A DNA stretch of 64,000 nt from Aquincola tertiaricarbonis (GTDB lineage: Bacteria > Pseudomonadota > Gammaproteobacteria > Burkholderiales > Burkholderiaceae_C). The DNA lies in NCBI RefSeq assembly GCF_000969605.1, contig NZ_JZUE01000001.1:463720-527719 (forward strand), given 5' to 3'. The position numbers and the translations under genes were made by a program. Under the pieces are notes generated by a model. The model made no database searches and was not told where the DNA came from. It saw only the letters and a list, made by a program, of their open reading frames with translations. Positions within the stretch are counted from its first letter, which is position 1. The number at the start of each line of letters is the position of its first letter. This document shows positions 37,283-46,386 of this stretch, piece after piece.

Positions 37283-38650
37283 ATGTTCAGTTTCTTCAAG
37301 AAAAAGCCGCCGCCGCCGCCGCCCGGGCCGCCCGCGGTCGACCTGCGAACGCTGCCTCCGGCCCCCGCGCCCGTGCAGGCGCCGGCCCCGCTCCCCGCGC
37401 CGGCCGCATCACCGGTGGCTGCCCCGGCCCCGCGGCCCGCGCCGCCCGCTCCGGCGCCCGCCGCACCGCCCGTGTGGGCACCCCCGGGCGTGGACATCCG
37501 CACGCTGCGGCCGCCGCCGGCACCGGTGCCTGCACCCGCCCCGCGGCCTGCGGTCGTCCCGCAGGTCCCTGCCGCGCCGGCCGCCAGCGCCTTCACTGCC
37601 ACGCCGCCGGCCGCACCCGTGGCACCGCCGCGGCCGGGCCCGGCTCCGGCACCGGCCGGTGCGCCGCCGGTGTATGCCGACCTGCGCGGCGCGATGGCGA
37701 ACATCGACGCGCCGATGGAGCGCACCGAGTGGGTCAGCAAGCTCAGCCAGGGCCTGCGCAAGACCGGCTCCAGCATCGCGATGGTGTTCTCGGGCACCAA
37801 GATCGACGATGCGCTGTACGAGGAACTGGAAAGCGCGCTGCTGATGGCCGATGCAGGCGTCAAGGCCACGCAGTGGCTGCTGGACGATCTCAAGCGCCGG
37901 GTGAAGGAAGCGGGGGTCACCGAGCCCTCGGCCGTGAAGGCGCTGCTGGCCGACGCCATCACCGCGCTGCTGCAGCCGCTGGAGCGTCCGCTCGTCATCG
38001 GCGAGGCCACGCCCACGGTGATGATGGTGGTGGGCGTCAATGGCGCCGGCAAGACGACCAGCATCGGCAAGCTCACCCGCCACCTGGCCGATGCCGACCA
38101 GAAGGTGCTGCTGGCCGCGGCCGACACCTTCCGCGCCGCCGCGCGCGAGCAGCTCACGGTGTGGGCCGGCCGCAACCGGGTGGAGGTGGTCAGCCAGGAA
38201 GGCGGCGACCCGGCCGCCGTCACCTTCGACGCCGTGGTGGCCGGCCGTGCGCGTGAATGCGACGTGGTCATCGCCGACACCGCCGGCCGCCTGCCCACGC
38301 AGCTGCACCTGATGGAGGAGCTGAAGAAGATCCGCCGCGTGATCGCCAAGGCCCAGCCCGATGCGCCGCACGAGGTGCTGCTGGTGGTGGACGGCAACAC
38401 AGGCCAGAACGCGCTGGCCCAGGTCAAGGCGTTCGACGAGGCGCTGCAGGTCAGCGGCCTCATCATCACCAAGCTCGACGGCACGGCCAAGGGCGGCGTG
38501 CTGGCGGCCATCGCGCTGTGGGCGCGCGAGCGCAGCGCCAAGCAGCCGGCGCTGCGGCCGCTGGTGGTGTACTTCATCGGCGTGGGCGAGCAGCTCGCCG
38601 ACCTGGAGACCTTCAATGCCCGCGAGTTCGCGCAGGCGCTGCTGAACTAG
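37283..38650 (+). CDS. ftsY: Signal recognition particle receptor FtsY
   Basis: SRP receptor GTPase that docks ribosome-SRP complexes at the membrane. The NG domain begins near residue 140; G1 is GVNGAGKTT (251-259), followed by DTFRAAAREQL, DTAGRLPT and TKLDGTAKGG. In place of an acidic A domain there is a Pro/Ala-rich stretch (about 9-130) holding two copies of VDxRTL (residues 19-24 and 70-75), after a short MFSFFKKK membrane-contact start. The start is the ATG at MFSFFKKK; ten upstream codons are not conserved. Its stop overlaps the convergent DUF2726 gene by four bases. Confidence 0.93.
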   Translation: MFSFFKKKPPPPPPGPPAVDLRTLPPAPAPVQAPAPLPAPAASPVAAPAPRPAPPAPAPAAPPVWAPPGVDIRTLRPPPAPVPAPAPRPAVVPQVPAAPAASAFTATPPAAPVAPPRPGPAPAPAGAPPVYADLRGAMANIDAPMERTEWVSKLSQGLRKTGSSIAMVFSGTKIDDALYEELESALLMADAGVKATQWLLDDLKRRVKEAGVTEPSAVKALLADAITALLQPLERPLVIGEATPTVMMVVGVNGAGKTTSIGKLTRHLADADQKVLLAAADTFRAAAREQLTVWAGRNRVEVVSQEGGDPAAVTFDAVVAGRARECDVVIADTAGRLPTQLHLMEELKKIRRVIAKAQPDAPHEVLLVVDGNTGQNALAQVKAFDEALQVSGLIITKLDGTAKGGVLAAIALWARERSAKQPALRPLVVYFIGVGEQLADLETFNAREFAQALLN

Positions 38651-39399
38651 ACCGAACCGGGCCGCAGCGGCCCGCCATCCTGCGCCGGGTCCAGGTCGTC
38701 GAACCAGGTCGACGGCGGCGTCTCGCGGCCCGGGGTGGGCGTGGTGTTGGGATGGCGCTCCACCACCAGCGGCACCGGCAGGCCCAGCCCATGCGCGGGG
38801 CCGTGGCGGGTGGGGGTGTTGAGCGTGATGTCCCGCCCCGCCGAGCTCTCCGGGGGGGCGCTGGCCGGGCTGCCCGGCAGCGGGGCGGCCCGCGGCGCCG
38901 GCCGCAGCGATTCGCGGATCTCGTCCGGCGAGGGCAGGGCGGCCGCCGGCCACACCAGCACCCGCACGCGGGCCGCTTCCAGCACCCGCACGATGCGCTC
39001 GGCCCGGCGCAGCCGCTTGGCCGTGTCGTTCGGCTTGCGCAGCAACACCACGGCCACCACCTGCGACGAGCTGTCGCACACCATCAGGTCCACGGCGAGG
39101 TGGCCCACGCGCTTGAGCCATTCGGTGTACGAGTGGCGGCGCGGCACGTTGAGGAAACCGGCCAGCGGCACCGCCGCCAGGATCAGGTGGTGCGGCAGCG
39201 CACGGTTCAGCGCCTGCAGCGCCAGCCGCTCATGCACGTCCAGCACCCGCATCGGCTCGGGCGGCCAGGTGCTCAGGGTGTCGAGCTGGTCCAGCGCGCG
39301 CGCCGCCTTGGAACGCTGCCGCGCGCGCAGCCACAGCGGCGCCAGAGCGGCAAGGGTGCCCGCGATGCCAACAGCCAGCCAGATCCAGGGGTCGTCCAT
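38647..39399 (-). CDS. Membrane-anchored DUF2726-like protein
   Basis: Protein of 250 residues with one N-terminal membrane helix (IWLAVGIAGTLAALAPLWL), a basic stretch, then a DUF2726-like domain over about 50-150 (VLDVHERLALQALNRALP, VDLMVCDSSSQVVAVVLL, RRAERIVRVLEAARVRVLVW). The DUF2726 core resembles a restriction-endonuclease-like fold, but no clear PD-ExK triad can be assigned by eye. The C-terminal third is Pro-rich and likely unstructured. Convergent with ftsY by a four-base overlap. Function unknown. Confidence 0.72.
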   Translation of the reverse strand: MDDPWIWLAVGIAGTLAALAPLWLRARQRSKAARALDQLDTLSTWPPEPMRVLDVHERLALQALNRALPHHLILAAVPLAGFLNVPRRHSYTEWLKRVGHLAVDLMVCDSSSQVVAVVLLRKPNDTAKRLRRAERIVRVLEAARVRVLVWPAAALPSPDEIRESLRPAPRAAPLPGSPASAPPESSAGRDITLNTPTRHGPAHGLGLPVPLVVERHPNTTPTPGRETPPSTWFDDLDPAQDGGPLRPGSV

Positions 39400-39481
39400 G
39401 CCTTCGCGCAGCCACTACAACAGGGCGGGACCGTAGCGCCCCCTCCCGCCAGGGGCAACCGCGCAAAGGTGACCAAGCGTT

Positions 39482-40876
39482 TCACCGGGGGCCGCCCAGC
39501 CCCCCGAAGCCGCCGCCGCCCAGGCCGCCCATGCCCTTCATGCCGCCCATGCGCTTCATCATCTTCATGAGGCCGCCGCCCTTCATCTTCTTCATCATCC
39601 CCTGCATCTGCTCGAACTGGTTGAGCAGGCGGTTGACCTCCTGGACGTGCACGCCCGAGCCGGCGGCGATGCGGCGCTTGCGGCTCGCCTTGAGCAGCTC
39701 GGGCTTGCGGCGCTCCAGCGGCGTCATCGAGTTGATGATGCCTTCCATGCGGCGCACCTCGCGCTCGGCCTTGTCCATGTCGGGCTGGCCGGCCTTGGCG
39801 GTCATCTGAGCGGGCAGCTTGTCCATCAGGCTGGACAGGCCGCCCATCTTCTTCATCTGGGTGATCTGCGACAGGAAGTCGTTGAGGTCGAAGTTGTCGC
39901 CGCTCTTGAGCTTGGTGGCCAGCTTCTGGGCGGCCTGGATGTCCACGCCCTTCTGCACTTCCTCGACCAGCGCGACGATGTCGCCCATGCCCAGCACGCG
40001 GCCGGCATGGCGTTCGGCGTCGAACACCTCCAGCCCGTCGATCTTCTCGGACACGCCGGCGAACTTGATCGGCGCGCCGGTGATCTGCCGCACCGACAGC
40101 GCCGCGCCGCCGCGCGAATCGCCGTCCAGCTTGGTCAGCACGATGCCGGTCAGCGGCAGCGCTTCCTTGAAGGCCTTGGCGGTGTTGATCGCGTCCTGGC
40201 CCTGCATCGCGTCCACCACGAACAGCGTCTCCACGGGCTTGAGCGTGGCATGCAGGTCGCGGATCTCGGCCATCAAGGCCTCGTCGATGGCCAGCCGGCC
40301 GGCGGTGTCCACCAGCAGCACGTCGAAGTAGTGCTTGCGGGCGTAGTCCAGCGCGGCCAGCGCGATGTCGTGCGGCTTCTGGTCGGGCGTGCTGGCGAAC
40401 CACTCGGCGCCGGCCTGGCGCGTCACCGTCTTCAGCTGCTCGATGGCCGCAGGGCGGTACACGTCGGCGGAGACGGTCAGCACCTTCTTCTTGCGCTTCT
40501 CGATCAGGTGCTTGGCCAGCTTGGCGGTGGTGGTGGTCTTGCCGGCGCCCTGCAGGCCGGCCATCAGGATGATGGCGGGCGGCTGCGTGGCCAGGTCCAG
40601 GTCGGACACGCCTTCGCCCATCGTCGCGGCCAGCTCCTTGTGGACGATGCCCACCAGCGTCTGCCCCGGGTTCAGCGAGCCGGCCACCTCGGCCCCCAGC
40701 GCCTTGGTCTTCACCCGCTCGATGAAGTCGCGCACCACGGGCAGCGCCACGTCGGCTTCCAGCAGGGCCATGCGCACCTCGCGCAGCATGTCCTTCACGT
40801 TGTCTTCGGTGATGCGGGCCTGGCCGCGCATCGTCTTGACGAGCTGTGACAGGCGATCGGCGAGTGTGGAGGCCAT
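39482..40876 (-). CDS. ffh: Signal recognition particle protein Ffh
   Basis: SRP54 GTPase that binds signal sequences and 4.5S RNA. The 464-residue protein has the N domain, G1 GLQGAGKTT (107-115), DTAGRLAIDE, TKLDGDSRGG, and an M domain ending in the Met/Lys/Gly-rich tail MKKMKGGGLMKMMKRMGGMK, then Gly-rich repeats. The start MASTLADRLSQLV fits the family. A CcsA-like gene diverges from it, as ypjD does next to ffh in E. coli. Confidence 0.95.
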   Translation of the reverse strand: MASTLADRLSQLVKTMRGQARITEDNVKDMLREVRMALLEADVALPVVRDFIERVKTKALGAEVAGSLNPGQTLVGIVHKELAATMGEGVSDLDLATQPPAIILMAGLQGAGKTTTTAKLAKHLIEKRKKKVLTVSADVYRPAAIEQLKTVTRQAGAEWFASTPDQKPHDIALAALDYARKHYFDVLLVDTAGRLAIDEALMAEIRDLHATLKPVETLFVVDAMQGQDAINTAKAFKEALPLTGIVLTKLDGDSRGGAALSVRQITGAPIKFAGVSEKIDGLEVFDAERHAGRVLGMGDIVALVEEVQKGVDIQAAQKLATKLKSGDNFDLNDFLSQITQMKKMGGLSSLMDKLPAQMTAKAGQPDMDKAEREVRRMEGIINSMTPLERRKPELLKASRKRRIAAGSGVHVQEVNRLLNQFEQMQGMMKKMKGGGLMKMMKRMGGMKGMGGLGGGGFGGLGGPR

Positions 40877-41004
40877 GGAAATTCCGGGGTCGAAGGAGGC
40901 AGGGCCGCGGGCGCGGCAAGGGGGCGCAAATCCTAGCAGGCGGTGTACGCGCGCCTGGAGCGCCCCGCCCGGCGGTGCCGTGGGGCGAACGTACACTTTC
41001 CATC

Positions 41005-41859
41005 ATGAATTCCCTGTCAGGTTCCACCGACATGGCGACCCTGGTCGCATGGGTGCTCGGGCTGCTGGCGCTCGTGGGCTATGCGGCGGCCACCTGGCCC
41101 ATCGAAGCCCGCTCGCGCTGGCCTGCCGGTGCCCTGGCCGCGGCCTGGGTGGCGCACGGCCTGGCGCTGGTGGTGGACATCGGCGGCCTGGGCGAGGCTC
41201 AGCGCGGCACCCGCTTCGGCTTCGCGCCCGCACTCTCGGTGACGGTGTGGCTGGTGCTGGCCATGCATGCGGTGGAGAGCCGCTTCGTGCCGCTGCCGGG
41301 CGTGCGGCGCCTGTTGGCGGTGGCCGGCAGCGCGGTGGTGCTGCTGACGCTGGTGTTCCCGGGCGACGTGCAGGTGCATGTGGGCTCGCCCTGGGTGCCG
41401 CTGCACTGGCTGCTGGGCGTGGCCTCGTACGGCCTGTTCGGTGCGGCGGTGCTGCATGCCACGCTGCTGGACGCGGCCGAGCGCCAGATGCGCCCGCGTG
41501 CCGGCCGCCCGCCGCCGGCCCCGGGCGGCGTGCTGCCGGCGCCGCTGGGCCTGCCGTTGATGCGGCTGGAGCGGCTGACCTTCCGCTTCGTCGATGCCGG
41601 CTTCGTGGTGCTCAGTGCCGCGCTGCTGCTGGGCATCGGCAGCACGCTGCAGGGCCCGGCGCCCTGGCGCTGGGACCACAAGACAGTGTTCTCGCTGCTG
41701 GGCTGGGGCACGGTGGCGGTGCTGATGGTCGGCCGCCACCTGCGCGGCTGGCGCGGCCGACACGCCACCCGCTGGCTCTACGTGGGCGCGGCGCTGCTGC
41801 TGCTGGCCTACATCGGATCGCGCTTCGTGCTGGAAGTGCTGCTGGGCCGGCTGTCATGA
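41005..41859 (+). CDS. ypjD: CcsA-like cytochrome c assembly-family membrane protein (YpjD type)
   Basis: Inner-membrane protein of 284 residues with about eight hydrophobic helices and the cytochrome c assembly (CcsA/HemX) fold: VPLHWLLGVASYGLFGAAVLHA, then RWDHKTVFSLLGWGTVAVLMVGRHLRGW with the conserved His residues. In E. coli the equivalent gene beside ffh is ypjD, whose role is poorly defined (metal tolerance has been reported). Heme handling is possible. Either ATG (41005 or 41032) could be used; the earlier is given. Followed by a coupled small gene. Confidence 0.8.
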   Translation: MNSLSGSTDMATLVAWVLGLLALVGYAAATWPIEARSRWPAGALAAAWVAHGLALVVDIGGLGEAQRGTRFGFAPALSVTVWLVLAMHAVESRFVPLPGVRRLLAVAGSAVVLLTLVFPGDVQVHVGSPWVPLHWLLGVASYGLFGAAVLHATLLDAAERQMRPRAGRPPPAPGGVLPAPLGLPLMRLERLTFRFVDAGFVVLSAALLLGIGSTLQGPAPWRWDHKTVFSLLGWGTVAVLMVGRHLRGWRGRHATRWLYVGAALLLLAYIGSRFVLEVLLGRLS

Positions 41860-42089
41860 AGTACGTGGTGCTGTTGCTCATCGTGGCGCTGGTGCTCTAT
41901 GTGATGTCGCGCAAGCGCGCCGCGCCGCCACCGCCGCCGCCTGCCAAGCCGCCGCCGGCGCCGCGCATCGAAGGCATCGTGGCCTGCGAGCGCTGCGGCC
42001 TGCACCTGCCGCGCAGCGAGGCCCTGCCCGGGCCCGGCGGCGAGCTGTTCTGCAGCCCCGCGCACCGCGACGCGGGACCGCCCGGGTGA
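41856..42089 (+). CDS. PP0621-like small membrane protein with cysteine pair
   Basis: Protein of 77 residues: one membrane helix ([18 protein letters not shown]), a Pro-rich linker of about 15 residues and a small metal-site-like end, [18 protein letters not shown]...FCSPAHR, with Cys-x2-Cys and Cys-x2-His. This matches the PP0621 family often found between the CcsA-like gene and pilS. The ATG overlaps the upstream stop and its own stop overlaps the pilS GTG, so three genes are tightly coupled. Confidence 0.78.
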   Translation: MKYVVLLLIVALVLYVMSRKRAAPPPPPPAKPPPAPRIEGIVACERCGLHLPRSEALPGPGGELFCSPAHRDAGPPG

Positions 42090-43941
42090 CGCCGGCGCCC
42101 GGCCACGCCGAGCCGCAGGCCGCCGAGCGCAGGCGCAGCGGCCGCCGCGTGACCGACCGCGGCGCCGAGCCCACCCAGGCCTGGCTGGGCAGCTTTGCTG
42201 CGGCGCCCGAACCCGCTGCGCGCAGCGGCCCGGGACGCCGTGCCGACGCCGGCACCGCGCAGCCTGCGTTCCAGCGCTTCTACCGCCTGTTCCTGGGCGC
42301 GCGTGCGGTCATCGGGCTGGCGCTGCTGCTGGCGCAGGGCGCCGGCAGCGTGCTGGGCCTGCGGGCGCTGCTGCCGGCCCTGAGCCTGGCGCTGGCCTAT
42401 GCCGCGCAGGCGCTGCTGCTGTGGCTGCTGCCGCGCTTCCGCGATGCGGGCGCCGGGCCGTCGCTGTCCACGCCGGCGGTGGCGGCCACCATCGTGGTGG
42501 ACGTGGTGGTGTTCTCCAGCCTGCACCTGCTGGACCCGGCGTCGGGCTTCAACTACGTGGCCCTGCTGGTGCTGCCGGTGCTGATGGCCGCGGTGCTCAC
42601 GCCGCGGCTCACCTCGCTGGCCACCGCTGCGGCCGCGGCCCTGGTGCTGCTGGCCGGTGCCTGGCGCGGCACGCTGGCCGGCGGCGACCTGGCGGTGCTG
42701 ATGATGCAGGCCGGCCTGGCCGGCATCGGCCTGTTCGTCATCGCGCTGCTGGCCGGCGAACTGGCCAGCCGCCTGGCGCGCGAGGAAGCCGCCGCCCGCG
42801 GCAGCCTGGAGCTGGCGCGCCAGCAGGCGCAGCTCAACCGGCTGGTGATCGAGCAGATGGCCGATGGCGTGCTGGTGATCGACCGCCGCATGCGGGTGCG
42901 TGCCGCCAACCCGGCCGCGCGCCGGCTGCTGGCCGACGAAGGCCTGGCACCGGCTGCGCCGTTCGAGCTGCTGCAGGTGCCGGCCTGGCAGGCGCTGGCG
43001 GCAGCGGTGTCCGACGCCTTCGAGGCCGGGGGCTGGGGCGACGGGCAGCGCGAGGCCGTCCTCGACTTCGGCCCTGGCGGCCAGCGCCAGCTGCGCCTGC
43101 GCGCGCGCTTCACCGGCCGCCGCGCCGAGGACCGCCTGGCCGTCCCCGGCCGCGGCGCCGGCGAGGAACTGTGCGTGCTGTTCCTGGAAGACCTGCGCAG
43201 CGTGCAGGCCCGCACCCGGCAGGAGAAGCTGGCCGCGATGGGCCGGGTGTCGGCCGGCATCGCACACGAGATCCGCAATCCGCTGGCGGCCATCGCGCAG
43301 GCCAATGCGCTGATGGAGGAGGATGCCGAGGCGCCCGACCAGCAGCGGCTCACACGCATCGTGTCCGACAACGTGGAGCGGCTCAAGCGCATCGTGGACG
43401 ACGTGCTGGAGGTGGCCCCCGGCGCCGCACCGAGCGCCCGGCTGATCGACCTCGGCGGCGAGGTGGCCTCGGTGATCGCCGAATGGGCGCGTGCAGAGCA
43501 GCTGGAGTTCGGCCCCAGCAGCCGGCTGCAGGTGCAGCTGGCCGCGCCGATGCTGGACACGCCGGAGCCGATGTTCGTGCGCTTCGACCCCGACCACCTG
43601 CGCCGCGTGCTGGTCAACCTGCTGGACAACGCGCACCGCCATGCCAGCGCCGCGCCGGGCGCCATCCGCGTGGTGCTGGCCCGCGAAGCATCCGGCCACG
43701 CGCGGCTGCACGTGGCCAGCGACGGCCCGCCCATCCCGCCGGACGTGGAGCGCCATCTCTTCGAGCCCTTCTTCTCCACCCGCAGCCGGGGCACCGGCCT
43801 CGGCTTGTATATTTGCCGCGAGCTGTGCGAGCGGTACGGCGCCAGCATCGACTACCAGCTGCGGCCCGCCGACCAGCCCTTGCGCAACGAGTTCTCGGTG
43901 ACCATCCCGCTCGCTGCCGTCACCCCCACCGCGCCGCTGCC

Positions 43942-43945
<4 letters not shown>
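42086..43945 (+). CDS. pilS: Two-component sensor histidine kinase PilS
   Basis: Inner-membrane kinase of the pilus two-component system, 619 residues. After a polar N-terminal arm come about five to six membrane helices (about 70-240), a PAS-like region ([26 protein letters not shown]), then HisKA with His394 in [11 protein letters not shown] and an ATPase domain ([24 protein letters not shown]). The GTG start overlaps the preceding stop. In Pseudomonas PilS senses pilin level and controls pilA through PilR and sigma-54. Confidence 0.9.
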
Positions 43946-45532
<1,587 letters not shown>

Positions 45533-45540
<8 letters not shown>

Positions 45541-46156
45541 GCCCCTGCCTGTCGACCGGCAGCCGCTGGCCGCCGGCTGGTGGCCCGCCGCCCGGCCCGT
45601 GGCGTCGCCCAACCACGGGCCGCGGCCGGATGGGGCGGCCGTCACGCTGCTGGTGCTGCATTCCATCAGCCTGCCGCCGGGGGTGTATGGCGGCGACGAG
45701 ATCGAGCGCCTGTTCACCAACACCCTGGATTGGGCCGCGCATCCGTACTTCGAGCAGATCCGCGGGGCACAGGTTTCGGCGCATTTCGTCATCCGGCGCG
45801 GTGGCGAGGTGCTGCAGTTCGTGTCCTGCGACCGGCGCGCGTGGCATGCCGGCCAATCGGCCTGGCGCGGCCGGGCCAACTGCAACGACTTCTCCATCGG
45901 CATCGAGTTCGAAGGCCTGGAAGGCACGGCGTTCGAGCCCGCGCAGTACGCGGCGCTGGGGCCGCTGGTGGCGGCGCTGGCCGCGGCCTATCCGCTGGTG
46001 GACGTGGCCGGCCATGAGCACGTGGCCCCGGGCCGCAAGCACGACCCCGGCGCCGCCTTCGACTGGACCCTGGCCGAGGAAACGGTGCGCAGTCAAGGGG
46101 TGAAACTCCACTGGCCACCCCCACTTTCGCTCGAGATGCAACAGCCCCACGGCTAG
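45533..46156 (+). CDS. ampD: 1,6-anhydro-N-acetylmuramyl-L-alanine amidase AmpD
   Basis: Cytoplasmic zinc amidase that recycles muropeptides and lowers AmpR-inducing ligands. The 207-residue protein has zinc ligands in [12 protein letters not shown] and [14 protein letters not shown] (His, His and Asp), plus [15 protein letters not shown] and [11 protein letters not shown], typical of the amidase_2 fold. The ATG at MPEPLPVD overlaps pilR; another ATG four codons earlier is possible. The gene's TAG stop is part of a degenerate NrdR box ahead of nrdA. Confidence 0.92.
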
Positions 46157-46196
46157 TGTTCGCGGCGCTGGCAAACACTAGATCTAGTGCTATCCT
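46144..46196 (+). promoter_or_regulatory. NrdR box pair and promoter of nrdAB
   Basis: A near-perfect NrdR box ACACTAGATCTAGTGC (46175-46190, 14-base palindromic core) lies between a -35-like CTGGCA (46168-46173) and a -10-like TATCCT (46191-46196) 17 bases apart. A second, degenerate box GCCCCACGGCTAGTGT (46144-46159) shares the right half and lies exactly 31 bases upstream, the three-turn spacing typical of tandem NrdR sites. It overlaps the end of ampD. NrdR-ATP/dATP should repress nrdA here. A leader of roughly 180 bases follows. Confidence 0.75.
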
Positions 46197-46386
46197 AGAG
46201 CCACTGCACGGTTGATCCGCGGCCCGTCAAGCCGCCCGGTCGCCGCTTCGCGCAGCCTCTTTCCAGCAGCTATTTCCTCCGCACAACGGTCCGCCGGCAA
46301 GGCTCTTCCAGCGCCTGGCCCGGCAGCCTTTTTGCCCGATTTTTCTGCACCGATTCTTTCTAACACCCAGTCAGGAGAAGCGCTCC

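Noticed and set aside
38647..39399. Restriction-type nuclease in the DUF2726 protein
   Set aside because: The fold family is nuclease-like, but no convincing PD-ExK catalytic set is visible and no partner defence gene is nearby.
46270..46340. Attenuator-type terminator in the nrdA leader (T-run after AGCC)
   Set aside because: The complementary blocks are not properly nested, so no stable hairpin directly precedes the T-run.
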